This document shows, one piece after another, positions 13,268 to 25,332 of a DNA stretch of 64,000 nt; the stretch's first letter is position 1, and every line of letters starts with the position of its first letter. The notes below the pieces were generated by a model. That model was given only the letters and a program-made list of their open reading frames with translations, was not told the origin of the DNA and searched no databases. A program made the translations under genes and the position numbers. The stretch is from Portunus trituberculatus. Taxonomy: Eukaryota > Arthropoda > Malacostraca > Decapoda > Portunidae. The stretch lies in NCBI RefSeq assembly GCF_017591435.1, contig NC_059272.1, positions 5,382,994-5,446,993 of the forward strand. The letters run 5' to 3'.

Positions 13268-14688
13268 ACAAATCTCTTCATGTAGAGGTGCTTGTAAGGA
13301 TTCTCCCTCGTACAGTAGTTTGTAAAGTCCAGCTTCTGGGTCATCACTGCAGTACCACCACCATCCTTGTTCGTGTTCTCACTGGCTTGGCTGCGAGTAA
13401 CGGCACATGCAGGAAACAGCTCTGGAAAATCTTTGCTAACATCAGCAACAGGATCATTTTCTAATGGAGAAGAGCAAACAACAGGGTCAGGCACTACCAG
13501 ACTACCTGCGACATCGTTACCCAACAAAAAAGTGACTCCTTCTACTGGTAAAGAATCTTGTACAGCAACCGTAACGGGCTGAGAAATCAACTCTGTCTTG
13601 AGATAGAGTTTTGCTAATGGCACATTAGTGGTTCCACCTACTCCTTTCAACAGAACATGCTCACCTGTGTAAATGTCATCAACAAAAGGAACCGACTCCT
13701 TCACTACTACACTATGAGATGCTCCTGTATCCCGTAATACATTAACTGGAACCGCCTGACCATCTTCATCAACCGAGATGAAACCCCGGAATATAAATGG
13801 CTGAAACAACTCTTGAGGATCTTTCACAACTGCAGACACTTCATTACTAAGTAGCGATAAATCTGCAGGGCCAAACACACAATTAGCAACAGCACCACCA
13901 TCATTTTTACCAGGAGTTCTTTTTCCCAACTTTGGGCACGTGAATTTGTAGTGACCCGGCTTTCTACAATAATTACATATCTCAGCTTTACCCAAACCTC
14001 CACTATATTTTGTGTATGGGGACTGATAAGCAAAATTCTTGCTATGATAATTACTGTTACCTACAGGCTTACCATATAGTTGAGATTCGCTTTGGTCGGA
14101 ACTGGGTTTATCATAACCCTTCTTACGAGATTTGCAAATAATACTATAGTTTTCTGCAAGAGATGCAGCCTTATCTAAAGTCTTCACTTCCTTCTCTAAC
14201 AAATATAACCTCACTTCCTGTGGCACACCTCTTAAGTATTGTTCCAAAACAATGAGCTCACACAACTGTTCATAAGTCTTTACACCACTAGCAGACAGCC
14301 ATCTGTTTTTTAGTTTAGTTAAGGCATGAGCATACTCCACATACGACTTATTTGGGTCCTTGAAACTGTTTCTAAACTTTGCTCGGTAAAATTCCTCAGT
14401 AAGTTCATAGGAGCGAAGCACTGCAGTTTTCATGGCTTCATAATCAGACTGTTGACTACTTTCAAGAGATAAGTAAGTCGATAAACCTTTTCCCGTTAGT
14501 GCAGTCTGAACTAAAACACCCCAGAACTGATTAGGCCATTTCAGGGTTTGTGCAACATGCTCAAATTGAAGGAAAAACTCTTCTGGGTCGTTTTCATTAA
14601 AGAGAGGAATCCATTTAGTAACTCGTGTCACATCAAAATCATCATGTAGCTTCATATCTACCTGAGCCTTCTTGTCTAACATTGTCAA
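13222..14688 (-). CDS. gag: gag and aspartic protease
   Basis: A 488-codon open frame. The first ~180 residues resemble the retrotransposon gag capsid region (FNENDPEEFFLQFEHVA, WPNQFWGVLVQTALTGKG). A CCHC zinc knuckle, CNYCRKPGHYKFTC, lies near 13933-13977 and should bind the packaged RNA. An aspartic protease follows, with the catalytic motif RDTGASHSVVV near 13705-13735 and a LLGNDV segment downstream as in Ty3/gypsy proteases. The last ~20 codons are out of frame: the true continuation is in the next frame near 13320, leading into the integrase. The real start is upstream (14987), so the Met at 14688 is internal. Confidence 0.88.
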   Translation of the reverse strand: MTMLDKKAQVDMKLHDDFDVTRVTKWIPLFNENDPEEFFLQFEHVAQTLKWPNQFWGVLVQTALTGKGLSTYLSLESSQQSDYEAMKTAVLRSYELTEEFYRAKFRNSFKDPNKSYVEYAHALTKLKNRWLSASGVKTYEQLCELIVLEQYLRGVPQEVRLYLLEKEVKTLDKAASLAENYSIICKSRKKGYDKPSSDQSESQLYGKPVGNSNYHSKNFAYQSPYTKYSGGLGKAEICNYCRKPGHYKFTCPKLGKRTPGKNDGGAVANCVFGPADLSLLSNEVSAVVKDPQELFQPFIFRGFISVDEDGQAVPVNVLRDTGASHSVVVKESVPFVDDIYTGEHVLLKGVGGTTNVPLAKLYLKTELISQPVTVAVQDSLPVEGVTFLLGNDVAGSLVVPDPVVCSSPLENDPVADVSKDFPELFPACAVTRSQASENTNKDGGGTAVMTQKLDFTNYCTRENPYKHLYMKRFVWLLTLMLLRLALSQ

Positions 14689-14699
14689 CTGGAATTCCC

Positions 14700-14987
14700 T
14701 TTCCCGCTCACGGTCCTGTAATTTTTTCTCTTTCTAACTGTATTTCCATAAGTCTAAGGTTATCAGCTGAATGAGACTCGCATAGTTTTAAGGCATCCGA
14801 TGTTAGTACCCCCCTTGTTCACAAGGACATTAATCACTGCACTTTTGATCTCTGCTTTCCTCCATGAAGTTTTAACATTGACCTTGTAATGAGAAGCCAA
14901 CTTGACCCAATCATCCTTCCTTACTTCACTCTCAATCAAGAGATTAGTGGATGGCTCGGAAATAAATTCACTCACATCAAAAGGCAT
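14700..14987 (-). pseudogene. N-terminal segment of gag, frame-shifted
   Basis: Starts MPFDVSEFISEPS and carries a SAP-like basic helix (KKDDW-type motif KVNVKTSWRKAEIKSAVINVLV, shortened here) followed, in another frame, by an Arg/Glu-rich coiled coil that joins the 488-codon frame. Two frame changes lie at a G run near 14815 and an A/T run near 14728. The same layout, small N-terminal domain then charged coiled coil, is seen in the gag of the other LTR element at 1-857. Confidence 0.7.
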
Positions 14988-15121
14988 GGCTGCTAGTGAT
15001 GCACAGGTCTGGCAAATTCACAAAATAATCACAATCAGAGGACCAGAACGTCCCTATAACTTGCCACAATACCACCAGTTTCACTTAAGGGGAAGAGCAA
15101 TGTACGTTACATTACTAACGC

Positions 15122-15141
15122 GCATCCCGGTCAGGCCCCCA
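15122..15141 (-). promoter_or_regulatory. candidate primer-binding site
   Basis: On the minus strand, five bases after the 5' LTR, comes TGGGGGCCTGACCGGGATG. It starts TGG as tRNA-primed sites do, and its complement could be a tRNA 3' end with CCA. I cannot name the tRNA with confidence. Confidence 0.55.
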
Positions 15142-15146
15142 TATTC

Positions 15147-15677
15147 TGTTATGCCAGCAATAGCATCTTGTCTAGGGATCAAGGCACACAGAAACTTCTA
15201 GTTAAGCCGGGCTTGCTAATGCATTTAATTAAGACATTTCACCATCACCACAACCCACATAAACCCATCACCACACGGCACATATACAATATCTACAATT
15301 GTGTGAGCTCGACACGTAAAACATATCCTACATAATCCTGGAACAATACTTAAGTATTACCTGGAGCCACGGAGAAGGAAGTGTGGACGAGGCAACTGCC
15401 AAAGCGAATCTGACTTGTCCCAGGGCTCCAGCTAACACGTATCCTAGGGACACGTCACCGACCGATACGTCAGCCAATTCCATGGTTCGTGACCCTTCAT
15501 TCGAAGACATTAATATCGAACCAATGTATATAACAATGAGCTTAAATCTAATAATTACCCATAACAATGAGCTTAAATCTAATAATTACCCATATCAATG
15601 TATACAAGTTAGAACATAAAAAGAAACAAAATAAAGAGAAAACTTATAAAGTTAGGGAGATTATAGCGTACCATAAC
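15147..15677 (-). repeat. 5' LTR of Gmr1-like element
   Basis: 531 bases, matching 9844-10376 over the whole length. Visible differences are GGG instead of GGGG in one run and loss of the final A at the outer end, where the sequence goes directly into the Tc1 remnant (CATAAC then TTTGCCC). Confidence 0.97.
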
Positions 15678-15678
15678 T

Positions 15679-16020
15679 TTGCCCGGGTGTTTTGAAATTT
15701 ACAACGCTACTGTGTTCAAGCAGAATGGAGCTCCATGTCACAGGGCAAAATCCGTCCTGACTTGGCTTCAGGACTGCCAGATTGACTTTTTGGAGGACTG
15801 GCCGCCCAATTTCCCTGATCTGAACAATATTGAAAACATCTGGTCCATCATGAAGAGGCGCATGCAGAGGAGGGATATCTCCGACATAACGAAGCTGCGG
15901 ACGGCCATCAGGGAGAAATGGCATAATTTAAATCAAATAACCCTCAATAACCTGGCTGAATCTTTTCCTTCACGGCTTCTAAAGTGTATAAGAAGGAGGG
16001 GAAAGCCCATCAATTACTAG
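15679..16020 (+). pseudogene. Tc1/mariner transposase, C-terminal fragment
   Basis: About 113 codons resembling the C-terminal catalytic half of Tc1-type transposases: FKQNGAPCHRAK, then WPPNFPDLNNIENIWSIMKRR and a C-terminal basic end followed by a stop at 16018-16020. Transposases of this family use a DDE/D triad; the second acid, normally in a QDNAPCH context, is here replaced (QNGAPCH), so the copy is inactive. The N-terminal half is missing, cut by the LTR end at 15677. About 95 bases of 3' flank follow before the AT tract. Confidence 0.9.
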
Positions 16021-16112
16021 TTTCTTCGTAAGTATTATAGTACTTTTGTTTTCTCCATTCAAAGTGCATTCCATCACCTGTGGTGTCACGGCGAACAATT
16101 CATTGGCGCGTA

Positions 16113-16758
<646 letters not shown>

Positions 16759-17134
16759 CTAGCGAGAAAAATTATCCTCGAAGTGAAGGGATTGAGGGTT
16801 CGCATGAACATATGATGATCCCAACACTTGGATAACACTTATTACACACCTACCTATGTGCAAAAAATAGAGATAAGTGCTATCGGTGAACACGTCTTTC
16901 TACCTGGTTTCCTGCTCTACCACTGCTATGTGATACTAATGAAAGTCACGAAGCACTTTTAACCCAAAGGTAGCCACTTGATTGCACAAAGGTAAGTTTA
17001 AGCCACACGCAGAGTAAGTCACAGAAAAAAAAAACACATCAAAGTCACAACACCACAGAAACACATAAAAAGAATATTGTAATCACAGAAAAAATGTCAC
17101 TGGAAAAATGGAACACTGAACAAGGGTTATAAGA

Positions 17135-17152
17135 GTCCTGTCACGGTCGCCA
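17135..17152 (-). promoter_or_regulatory. tRNA-Arg-type primer-binding site, second copy
   Basis: Same 18 bases as at 1507-1524, again two bases from the LTR end. Confidence 0.8.
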
Positions 17153-17154
17153 AT

Positions 17155-17723
17155 TGTTACGTTCACCGGTTTAATGGGTAAGATTGGCATCGGGGAGCCG
17201 GTGAACAATATCAATAAAAAAAAAACACTGCAGCTACAACTAGTGAGGATATGCAAAGGGGCACTTAAGACTCTATTTATTAATCCAATAACAAAACACA
17301 CATGAAACTGACATACACAGATAAATATAACACATAAATTAATATAACCTAAAGAACCCAACTTAACAATACCTAACAATAATAGGAATTCTATATGGAG
17401 GCAATGTGCAAAAACAAGACGAGGGGAAGTGATACTTATGAGGTATCTCAGTGGTAAAATGCCGGGTGATGTGGATCCCACGGTATTCCAAGAGGCGAAA
17501 AGGTTTGTTCACTGGTTGAAGCCTTTACCTCAACTGACTTCCGAAAATCAGGGAGCTCGCTTAACACTTCCGCTCAAGTCGAATGGGGCCGCGCGAATCC
17601 TACTTCGGGACAGGAGGGAAGCTTCATGAGACGGTAACGTGATTAAGAGGTGGAGAGGTGGTGAACGAGGTAGCAAGTGGAGGAGGTGATGGTAGTGGAG
17701 TATGTTACGGGCGGGCCGTAACA
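17155..17723 (-). repeat. 5' LTR of the short derivative
   Basis: 569 bases, TGTTACGGCCCGCCCGTAACA palindrome at its minus-strand start and CGTAACA at its end. It lacks the long AT tract seen in the two related LTRs. Its outer end abuts satellite array B. Confidence 0.85.
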
Positions 17724-20700
17724 GCCCCTATTTCTGAGTTTTGGTGCATAAATCGCTGGAATACACAAAAATAACCTTTTTTTTTAATAATGTGTTTTAC
17801 TAGCATTTTTGTGTTTTGGTGCAAAAAAAGATGAAAACTACTAAAATAACACGTTTTTGTTACTTTTACTTTGGTTTCTCTATATCAACTTGTTTTGATC
17901 AATTTTATCGTTTTGAAGCAAAACAATGTAAAGTGATTTGAATAAACATAATTTTCAATCGAGATAAAAAAAAAATTTTCATAAAACACCTTAAAAACAC
18001 ATAAATAAGACGTTTTAAAAAATATAGTGTTTCCCCTGCATTTCTAAGTTTTGGTGCATAAAACGCTGGAATACGCCAAAATAACACATTTTCGACATAT
18101 TTGAATTCCTTAAACGAAGAGTGTGTTTTACAAGTATTTTTTTTATTTGGTGTAAAAAAGGCTGACAACTATTTTTACTTTGGTTTCTCTATATTGACTT
18201 GTTTTCATCAGTTTTATCGTTTTGAAGAAAAAAAAAATGAAAAATTACTTGAATAAAAAATTTTTTTCAATAGAGATAGTTTTTTCTCATAAAACACCTT
18301 AAAAACACATAAATAAGACGTTTCAACAAATATACTGTTTTGCCTACATATCTTAGTTTTGGTACATAAAACACTGGAATACACCAAAATAACCCTTTTT
18401 TTGACATATTTCATTTCCTTAAACGAATAATGTGTTTTTCTAGCATTTTAGTGTTTTGGTGCAAAAAAAAACCGAAAACTACTAAAATAACACGTTTTTG
18501 TTACTTTTACTTTGGTTTCTCTATATTCTCTTGTTTTCATAAGTTTTATCGTTTAGAAGCAAAACAATATAAAATGACTTGAATTGAATAGATAAAATTT
18601 TCAATCGAAGAAGTTTTTTTTTCATAAAACACCTTAAAAACACATGAACAAGACGTTTTAACAAATATAGTGTTTTCCCTGCATTTCTGAGTTTTGGTGC
18701 ATAAAACGGTGGAATACAAAAAAATAATCCATTTTTGACGTATTTCAGTTCCTTACACGAAGAGTGTGTTTTGTCTGCATTTCTGTGTTTTAGAGCAAAA
18801 AAAAAACAAATCTACTAAAATAACACGTTTTTGTTACTTTTGCTTTGGTTTCTCTATATTGGGTTATTCTCATCTATTTTACCGTTATGGAAGAAAACAA
18901 TGAAAAATGACTTGAAAAAACAAATTTTCAATTGAGATAATTTTTTTTTATGAATCTCCTTATAAACGTATAAATAACACATTTTAACAAATATAGTGTT
19001 TTGCGTGCATTTCTGAGTCTTGGTGCACAAAACCCTATAAATACACCAAAATAACAAATTTTTGACATATTTTAGTTCCTAAAACGAAGAGTGTGTTTTG
19101 CCTGCATTTCTGTGTTTTGGTGCAAAAAAAAAAAACTGAAAACTAATAAATAAACACGTTTTTGTTACTTTGACTTTGGTTTCTCTATATTGGCTTGTTT
19201 TCATCAATTTTATCGCGTTGAAACTAAACAATGTAAAATGACTTGAAAGAACAAAATTTTAAATCGTTATAGGTTTTTTTTTTTATAAAACACTTTAAAA
19301 ATACATGAATAAAACGTTTCAACAATACTAGTGTTTTGCCTGCATTTCTGAGTTTTGATGCATAAAACGCTGGAATACACCAAAATAACCCTTTTTTTTT
19401 TTTTACATATTTCAGTTCCTTAAACGAATACTATGTTTTGCCTGCATATCTGTGGTTTGGTGCATAAAACGCTAAAATACACCAAAATAAACCATTTTTT
19501 GACATATTTCAGTTCCGTAGACAAATAGTATGTTTTGCTTGCATTTCTGTGTTTTGGTGCAAAAACAGCAGAAAACTACTAAAAAAAACAAGTTTTTGTT
19601 ACTATTACTATGATTTCTCAGTATTGGCTTGTTTTCATCAATTTTAACATTTTCAAGCAAAACAATGTGAATTGACTTGAACAAACAAAATTTTCAATCG
19701 AGATAGTTTTTTTGTTTTTTCATAAAACACCTTAAAAACACATAAAAGAGACGTTTTAACAAATAAAAAGTTTTGCCTGCATTACTGAGTTTTGTTGCAT
19801 GAAACGCTAGAATACACCAAAATAACTCAGTTTTGACATATTTAAGTTTTCTAAACGAATAGTGTGTTTTCCCTGCATACCTGTGGTTTGGTGCATAAAA
19901 CGCTAGAATACACCAAAATAACCCATTTTTCACATATTTCTGTTCCATAGACAAATAGAGTTTTTTGCCTGCGTTTCTGTGTTTTGGTGCAAAAAATCAG
20001 AAATCTACTAAAATAACAAGTATTTGTTACTTTGACTTTGGTTTCTCTATATTAGCTTGTTTTCATCAATTTTATCGTTTTGAAGCAAAACAATGTAAAA
20101 TGAATTAAATGAACAAAATTTTCAATCGATATAGTTTTTTATTTTATATAAAACACCTTTAAAACACATGAACAAAATATATTGACAAAATACATTGTTT
20201 TCCCTGCATCTCTGAGTTTTGGTGCATAAAACGCAAAAAAAGGTGAGAACTACAACAATAACACTTTTTTCTTACTTTAATTTTGGTTCTCTATATTAGC
20301 TTGCTTTAATCAGTTATATCGTTTTAAAGGAAAACAATGTAAAATGATTCAATAAACAAAATTTTCAATCAAGATATTTTTTTTCTCATAAAACACCTCA
20401 AAAACACATAAATAAGACGTTTTAACATATATAGTATTTTGCCTAAGTTTTGGTGCATAAAACGCTGGAAGACTCAAAAATAATCCTTTTTTGATATATT
20501 TCAGTTCCTTTAAGAAATAATGTGTTTTGCTAGCATTTTTGTGTTTTGGTGTGAAAAAAAAGCTCAAAACTACTATAATAACACGTTGTTGTTACTTTTA
20601 CTTTGGTTTCTCTATGTTGGCTTGTTTTCATCAATTACATCGTTTTGAAGCAAAACAAAGTAAAATGACTTGAATAAACAAAATTTTTAACCGAGATTTT

Positions 20701-23700
20701 TTTTTTTTTTCATAAAATACCATAAACACACAAGAATAAGACGTTTTAACAAATAAAATGTTTTGGTTGCATTTTTTAGTTTTATTGCATAAAATGATAG
20801 AATACACAAAAATAACCCATTTTGAAGATATTTCAGTTCCTTAAACGAATAGTGTGTTTTGCCTGCATATCTGTGGTTTAGTGCATAAAACGCTACAATA
20901 AAACAAAATAACCCATTTTTTACATAATTCATTTCCATAGACAAATAGTGTGTTTTCCCAGCATTTCTTTGTTTTGGTGCAAAAAGAGCTGAAATCTACT
21001 AAAATAACATGTTTTTGTTAGTTTTACTTTAGTTTCCGTATATTGGCTTGTTTTCATCAATTTTATCGTTTAGAAGCAAAATAATGTGAAATGACTTGAA
21101 CAAAAAAAAATTCAATCGAGATAGTTTTATTTTCATAAATCACTTTAAAAGCACATAAATATGACGTTTAAACAAATGTACTGTTTTGCCTACATTTCTG
21201 AGTTTTGGTGCAGATATACACCAAAATAAGCCATTTTTTACATATTTCAGTTCCTTTTTGTATTTTAGTGCAAAAACTGAAAAATACAAAAAAAAACAAT
21301 TTTTTGTTACTTTTACTTTGGTTTCTCTATATTGGCATATTTTCTTCAATTTTATCGTTTTGAAGCAAAACAATGTAAAAGGACTTAAATAACTATTTTT
21401 AATGGAGATATGTTTTTTTCATAAAACACCTTAAAAACACATACATAAGAAGTGTTAACAAATATAGTGTTTTGCCGGCATTTCTGAGTTTTGGCGCATA
21501 AATGCTTAAATACACCAAAATAACCCATTTTTGACATATTTCAATTCCTTACACAAAGAGTGTGTTTTGCCTGCATTTCTGTGCTTTGGTGCAAAATAGG
21601 CTGAAAACTATTTAAATAACACTTTTTTTTTTTTACTTCTACTTTGGTTTCTGTATATTGGCTTGTTCTCATCTATTTTACCGTTATGGAGCAAAACAAA
21701 AAAAAAGGGCTTGAATAAACGAAATTTTTAATCGAGATATTTTTATTTTTCATAAAACACCTTAAAAACACATAAATAAGACGTTTTAAGAAATATAGTG
21801 TTATGCCTGCATTTCTGAATTTTGGTGCAAAAAACGCTGGAATACACCAAAATAACCCATTTTTTACATATTTCAGTTCCTTAAACGAAGAGTGTGTATT
21901 TGCTAACATTTTTGTGTTTTTGTGCAAAAAAAAAAGCTGAAAACTACAAAAATAATACGTTTTTGTTACTTTTATTTTGGTTTATGTATATTGGCTTGTT
22001 TTCATCAATTTTTATGTTTTGAAGAAAAACAATAAAAAAAACTTGAAAAAACAAAACTTTCAATCGCGATAGTATTTTTTCATAAAACACCCTAAAACCA
22101 CATAAATAATACGTTTTAACATATATAGAGTTTTGCCTGCATTTCTGAGTTTTGGTGCATAAAACGCTGAATACACCAAAATAACCTTTTTTGACATATT
22201 TCAGTTTCTTAAACGAAGATTGTTTTTCGCCTACATTTCTGCGTTTTGGTGAAAAAAAAAACTGAAAACTACTAAAGTAACACTTTTTTGTTATTTTTAC
22301 TTTGGTTTCTCTATAAAGGCTTGTTTTCATTAATTTTATCGTTTTGAACCAAAACAATGTAAAATGAATTGAGTGAACAAAATTTTCAATCGAGATAGTT
22401 TTTATTTTTCATAAAACACATTAAAACACATGAATAAGACGTTTTAACAAATATAGTGTTTTGCCTGCATTTCTGAGTTTTGGTGCATAAAACGCTAGAA
22501 TGCACCAAAATAACCCATTTTTTACATATTTCAGTTCCTTAAACGAATAGCGTGTTTTGCCTGCATATCTGTGGTTTAGTGCATAAAACGCTAGAACACA
22601 CAAAAATATCTTATTTTTGACATATTTCAGTTCCTTAAACGAATAGTGTGTTTTGCCTGCATATCTGTGTTTTGGTAAAAAAAAAAAGCGGAAAACTACT
22701 ATATTAACACCTTTTTTGTTAGTTTTACTTTGATTTCTTTATATTGGCTCGTTTTCATCAATTTTATCGTTTTGAAGGAAAACACTGTAAAATGACTTGA
22801 AAAAACTAAATTTTCAATCAAGATGGTTTTTTTATTTTAATAAAACATTAAAAACAAATAAATAAGACGTTTTAACAAATATAGTGTTTTGCCTGCATTT
22901 CTTAATTTTGGTGCATAAAACGCTGGAATACACCAAATAACCCATTTTTGACATATTTAGTTCCGTAGACAAAGAGTGTATTTTGCCTACATTTCTGTGT
23001 TTTGGTGCAAAAATAGCGGAAAATTACTAAAATAACACATTTTTGTTAGTTTTACTTTGGTTTCTCTATATTGGCTTGTTCTCGTCTATTTTACCTATAT
23101 GGAGCAAAACAATATAAAATTACTTGAACAAAAAATTTTCAATCGAGATAGTTTTATTTTTATAAATCACCTTTCTAAATAAAAAAAAATAAATAAATTT
23201 GCCTGCATTTTTGTGTTTTGGTGCAAAAAAAAAGCGGAAAACAACTAAAATAACACGTTTTTGTTAGTTTTACTTTGGTTTCCCTATATTGGTTTGTTTT
23301 CATCTATTTTATCGTTATGGAGCATAACAGTGTAAATTTACTTGAACAAAAAAAAATTTCAATCGAGATAGTTTTATTTTTATAAATCACCTTAAAAACA
23401 TAAATATGACGTTTTAACAAATATAGTGTTTTGCCTGCATTTCTGAGTTTTGGTGCATAAAACGCTGGAATACACCAAAATAACCCGTTTTTGACATATT
23501 TCAGTTTCTTTCTCTGTTTTGGAGCAAAAAAAGCTGAAAACTAATAAAATAACACTTTTTTGTTATTTTTACTTTGGTTTCTTTATATTGGCATATTTTC
23601 ATCAATTTTATCGTTTTGAAGCAAAACAATGTAAAATGATTTAAATAAAAAAAAAATTTCAATCGAGATGTTTTATTTCATAAAACACCTTAAAAACACA

Positions 23701-25180
23701 TACATAAAGACGTTTGAACAAATATAGTGTTTTGCCTGCATTTCTGAGTTTTGGTGCATAAAATGCTTGAATACACCAAAATAACCCATTTTTTAAATAT
23801 TTCAGTTCCGTAGACATATAGTGTGTTTTGCCTGCATTTCTGTGTTTTGTTGCAGGAAGAGTTGAAAACTACTAAAATAACACGTTTTTGTTAGTTTTAC
23901 TTTGGTTTCTATATATTGACTTGTTTTCATCAATTTTATTGTTTTGAAACAAACCAATGTAAAATGACTTGAACAAACAAAATTTTCAATCGAGATAGTT
24001 TTATTTTCTTAAATCACCTTAAAAATACATAAATAAGACGTTTTAACAAATATAGTGTTTTGCCTGCATTTTTTTTATTTTGGTGCATAAAACTCTGGAA
24101 TACATAAAATTAACCCATTTTTGACATATTTCTGTTCCTTTCTATGATTTGGTGAAAAAAAAAACTAAAAATACTAAAATAACACATTTTTGTTACTTTT
24201 ACTATGGTTTTTCTATATTGGCTTGTTTTCATCAATTTTATCGTTTTAAAGCAAAACACTGTAAAGTGACTTAAATAAAAAAAAATTTCAAACGATAAGA
24301 TTTTTTTTTTCATAAAACACCTAAAAAACACATAAAACGTTTTACCAAATATAACGTTTTGTCTACATTTCTGAATTTTGGTTATGCTACAATACTCCAA
24401 AATAACCCATTTTTGACATATTTTATTTCCCTGAACGAATAGTGTGTTTTGCCTTCATATCTGTGTTTTTGTGCAAAAAAAGCTGAAAACTAGTTAAATA
24501 AAGCGATTTGTTAGTTTTAATTTGGTTTCTTTATATTGGCTCGTTTTCATCACTTCTATCGTTTTGAAGCAAAACAATGTAAAACAACTTGAACAAACAA
24601 AATTTTCAATTGTTTTTTTTTCATAAAACACCTTAAAAACAAATAAATAAAACGTTTTATCAAATATAGTGTTTTACCTCCATTTCTGAATATTGGTGCA
24701 TAAAACGCTGGAATACAACAAAATAACCCATTTTTGAGACATTCCAGTTCCGTAGACAAATAGTGTGTTTTGCCTCCATTTCTGTGTTTTCGTGCAAAAA
24801 GAGCTAAAATCTATTAAAATAACACATTTTTGTTAGTTTTACTTTGGTTTCTCTATATTGGCTTCTTTTCTTCAATTTTATCGTTTTAAAGAAAAACAAT
24901 GTGAAATTACTTGAACAAATTTTTCAATCGAAATAGTTTTTTTTCATAAAACACCTTAAAACACATAAATAAGACGTTTTAACATATATAGTGTTTTGCC
25001 TGCATTTCTGAGTTTTGGTGCATGAAACGCTGGAATACTCCAAAATAACTCTTTTTTGACATATTTCAGTTCTTTAAAGGAATAATAAGTTTTGTTAGTA
25101 TTTCTGAGTTTTAGTGCAAAACAGATGAAAACTACAAAAATAACACGTTTTCGTTAGTTTTACTTTGGTTTCCCTATATT
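17724..25180 (-). repeat. AT-rich satellite array B, first part
   Basis: About 7.5 kb of the same satellite family as array A but inverted. On the minus strand the monomers carry variants that differ from most of array A: the GTTTATTCAAGTCATTTTAC form instead of GCTTATTCGTCATTTTAC, and ATGCAGGCAAAACACAC where array A usually has ATGCTACCAAAACACAC. The 96-bp subunits again vary in number. No gene is supported; short frames here repeat the same motifs because they translate the satellite. Confidence 0.93.
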
Positions 25181-25182
25181 GT

Positions 25183-25300
25183 TATTAACAATAACAATAA
25201 TAAAAATAATAATGATGACAATAATGAAAATAATAACAATAACAATAATAAAAATAATCATGATGACAATAATTCTTATGATAATACATTAATACAAGTT
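25183..25300. repeat. left inverted repeat of the RT insertion
   Basis: AT-rich, AACAATAATAAAAATAAT-type units ending TAATACATTAATACAAGTT; its reverse complement is at 27300-27418. A weaker third copy of the inner part is at about 27200-27245. Confidence 0.85.
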
Positions 25301-25332
25301 ATAAGAGTTATAAGAGCACCAGTATAAACTCG

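Larger units (their letters stand above)
9844..15677 (-). mobile_element. Gmr1-like Ty3/gypsy LTR retrotransposon (PR-INT-RT-RH order)
   Basis: A full-length minus-strand element. From 5' to 3': LTR (15677-15147), candidate primer site, gag with zinc knuckle (14987-13900), aspartic protease (about 13735), integrase with HHCC, DDE and GPY/F modules (about 13000-11960), RT (11929-11200), RNase H (11174-10434), polypurine tract, LTR (10376-9844). Integrase upstream of RT is the copia-like order, but RT and the GPY/F integrase are Ty3/gypsy-type; this combination defines Gmr1-like elements. The LTRs differ only by one base in a G run and at the outermost base. About seven single-base run-length differences break the frame, which would otherwise be one polyprotein of about 1500 codons. 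No target-site duplication is seen. Confidence 0.92.
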
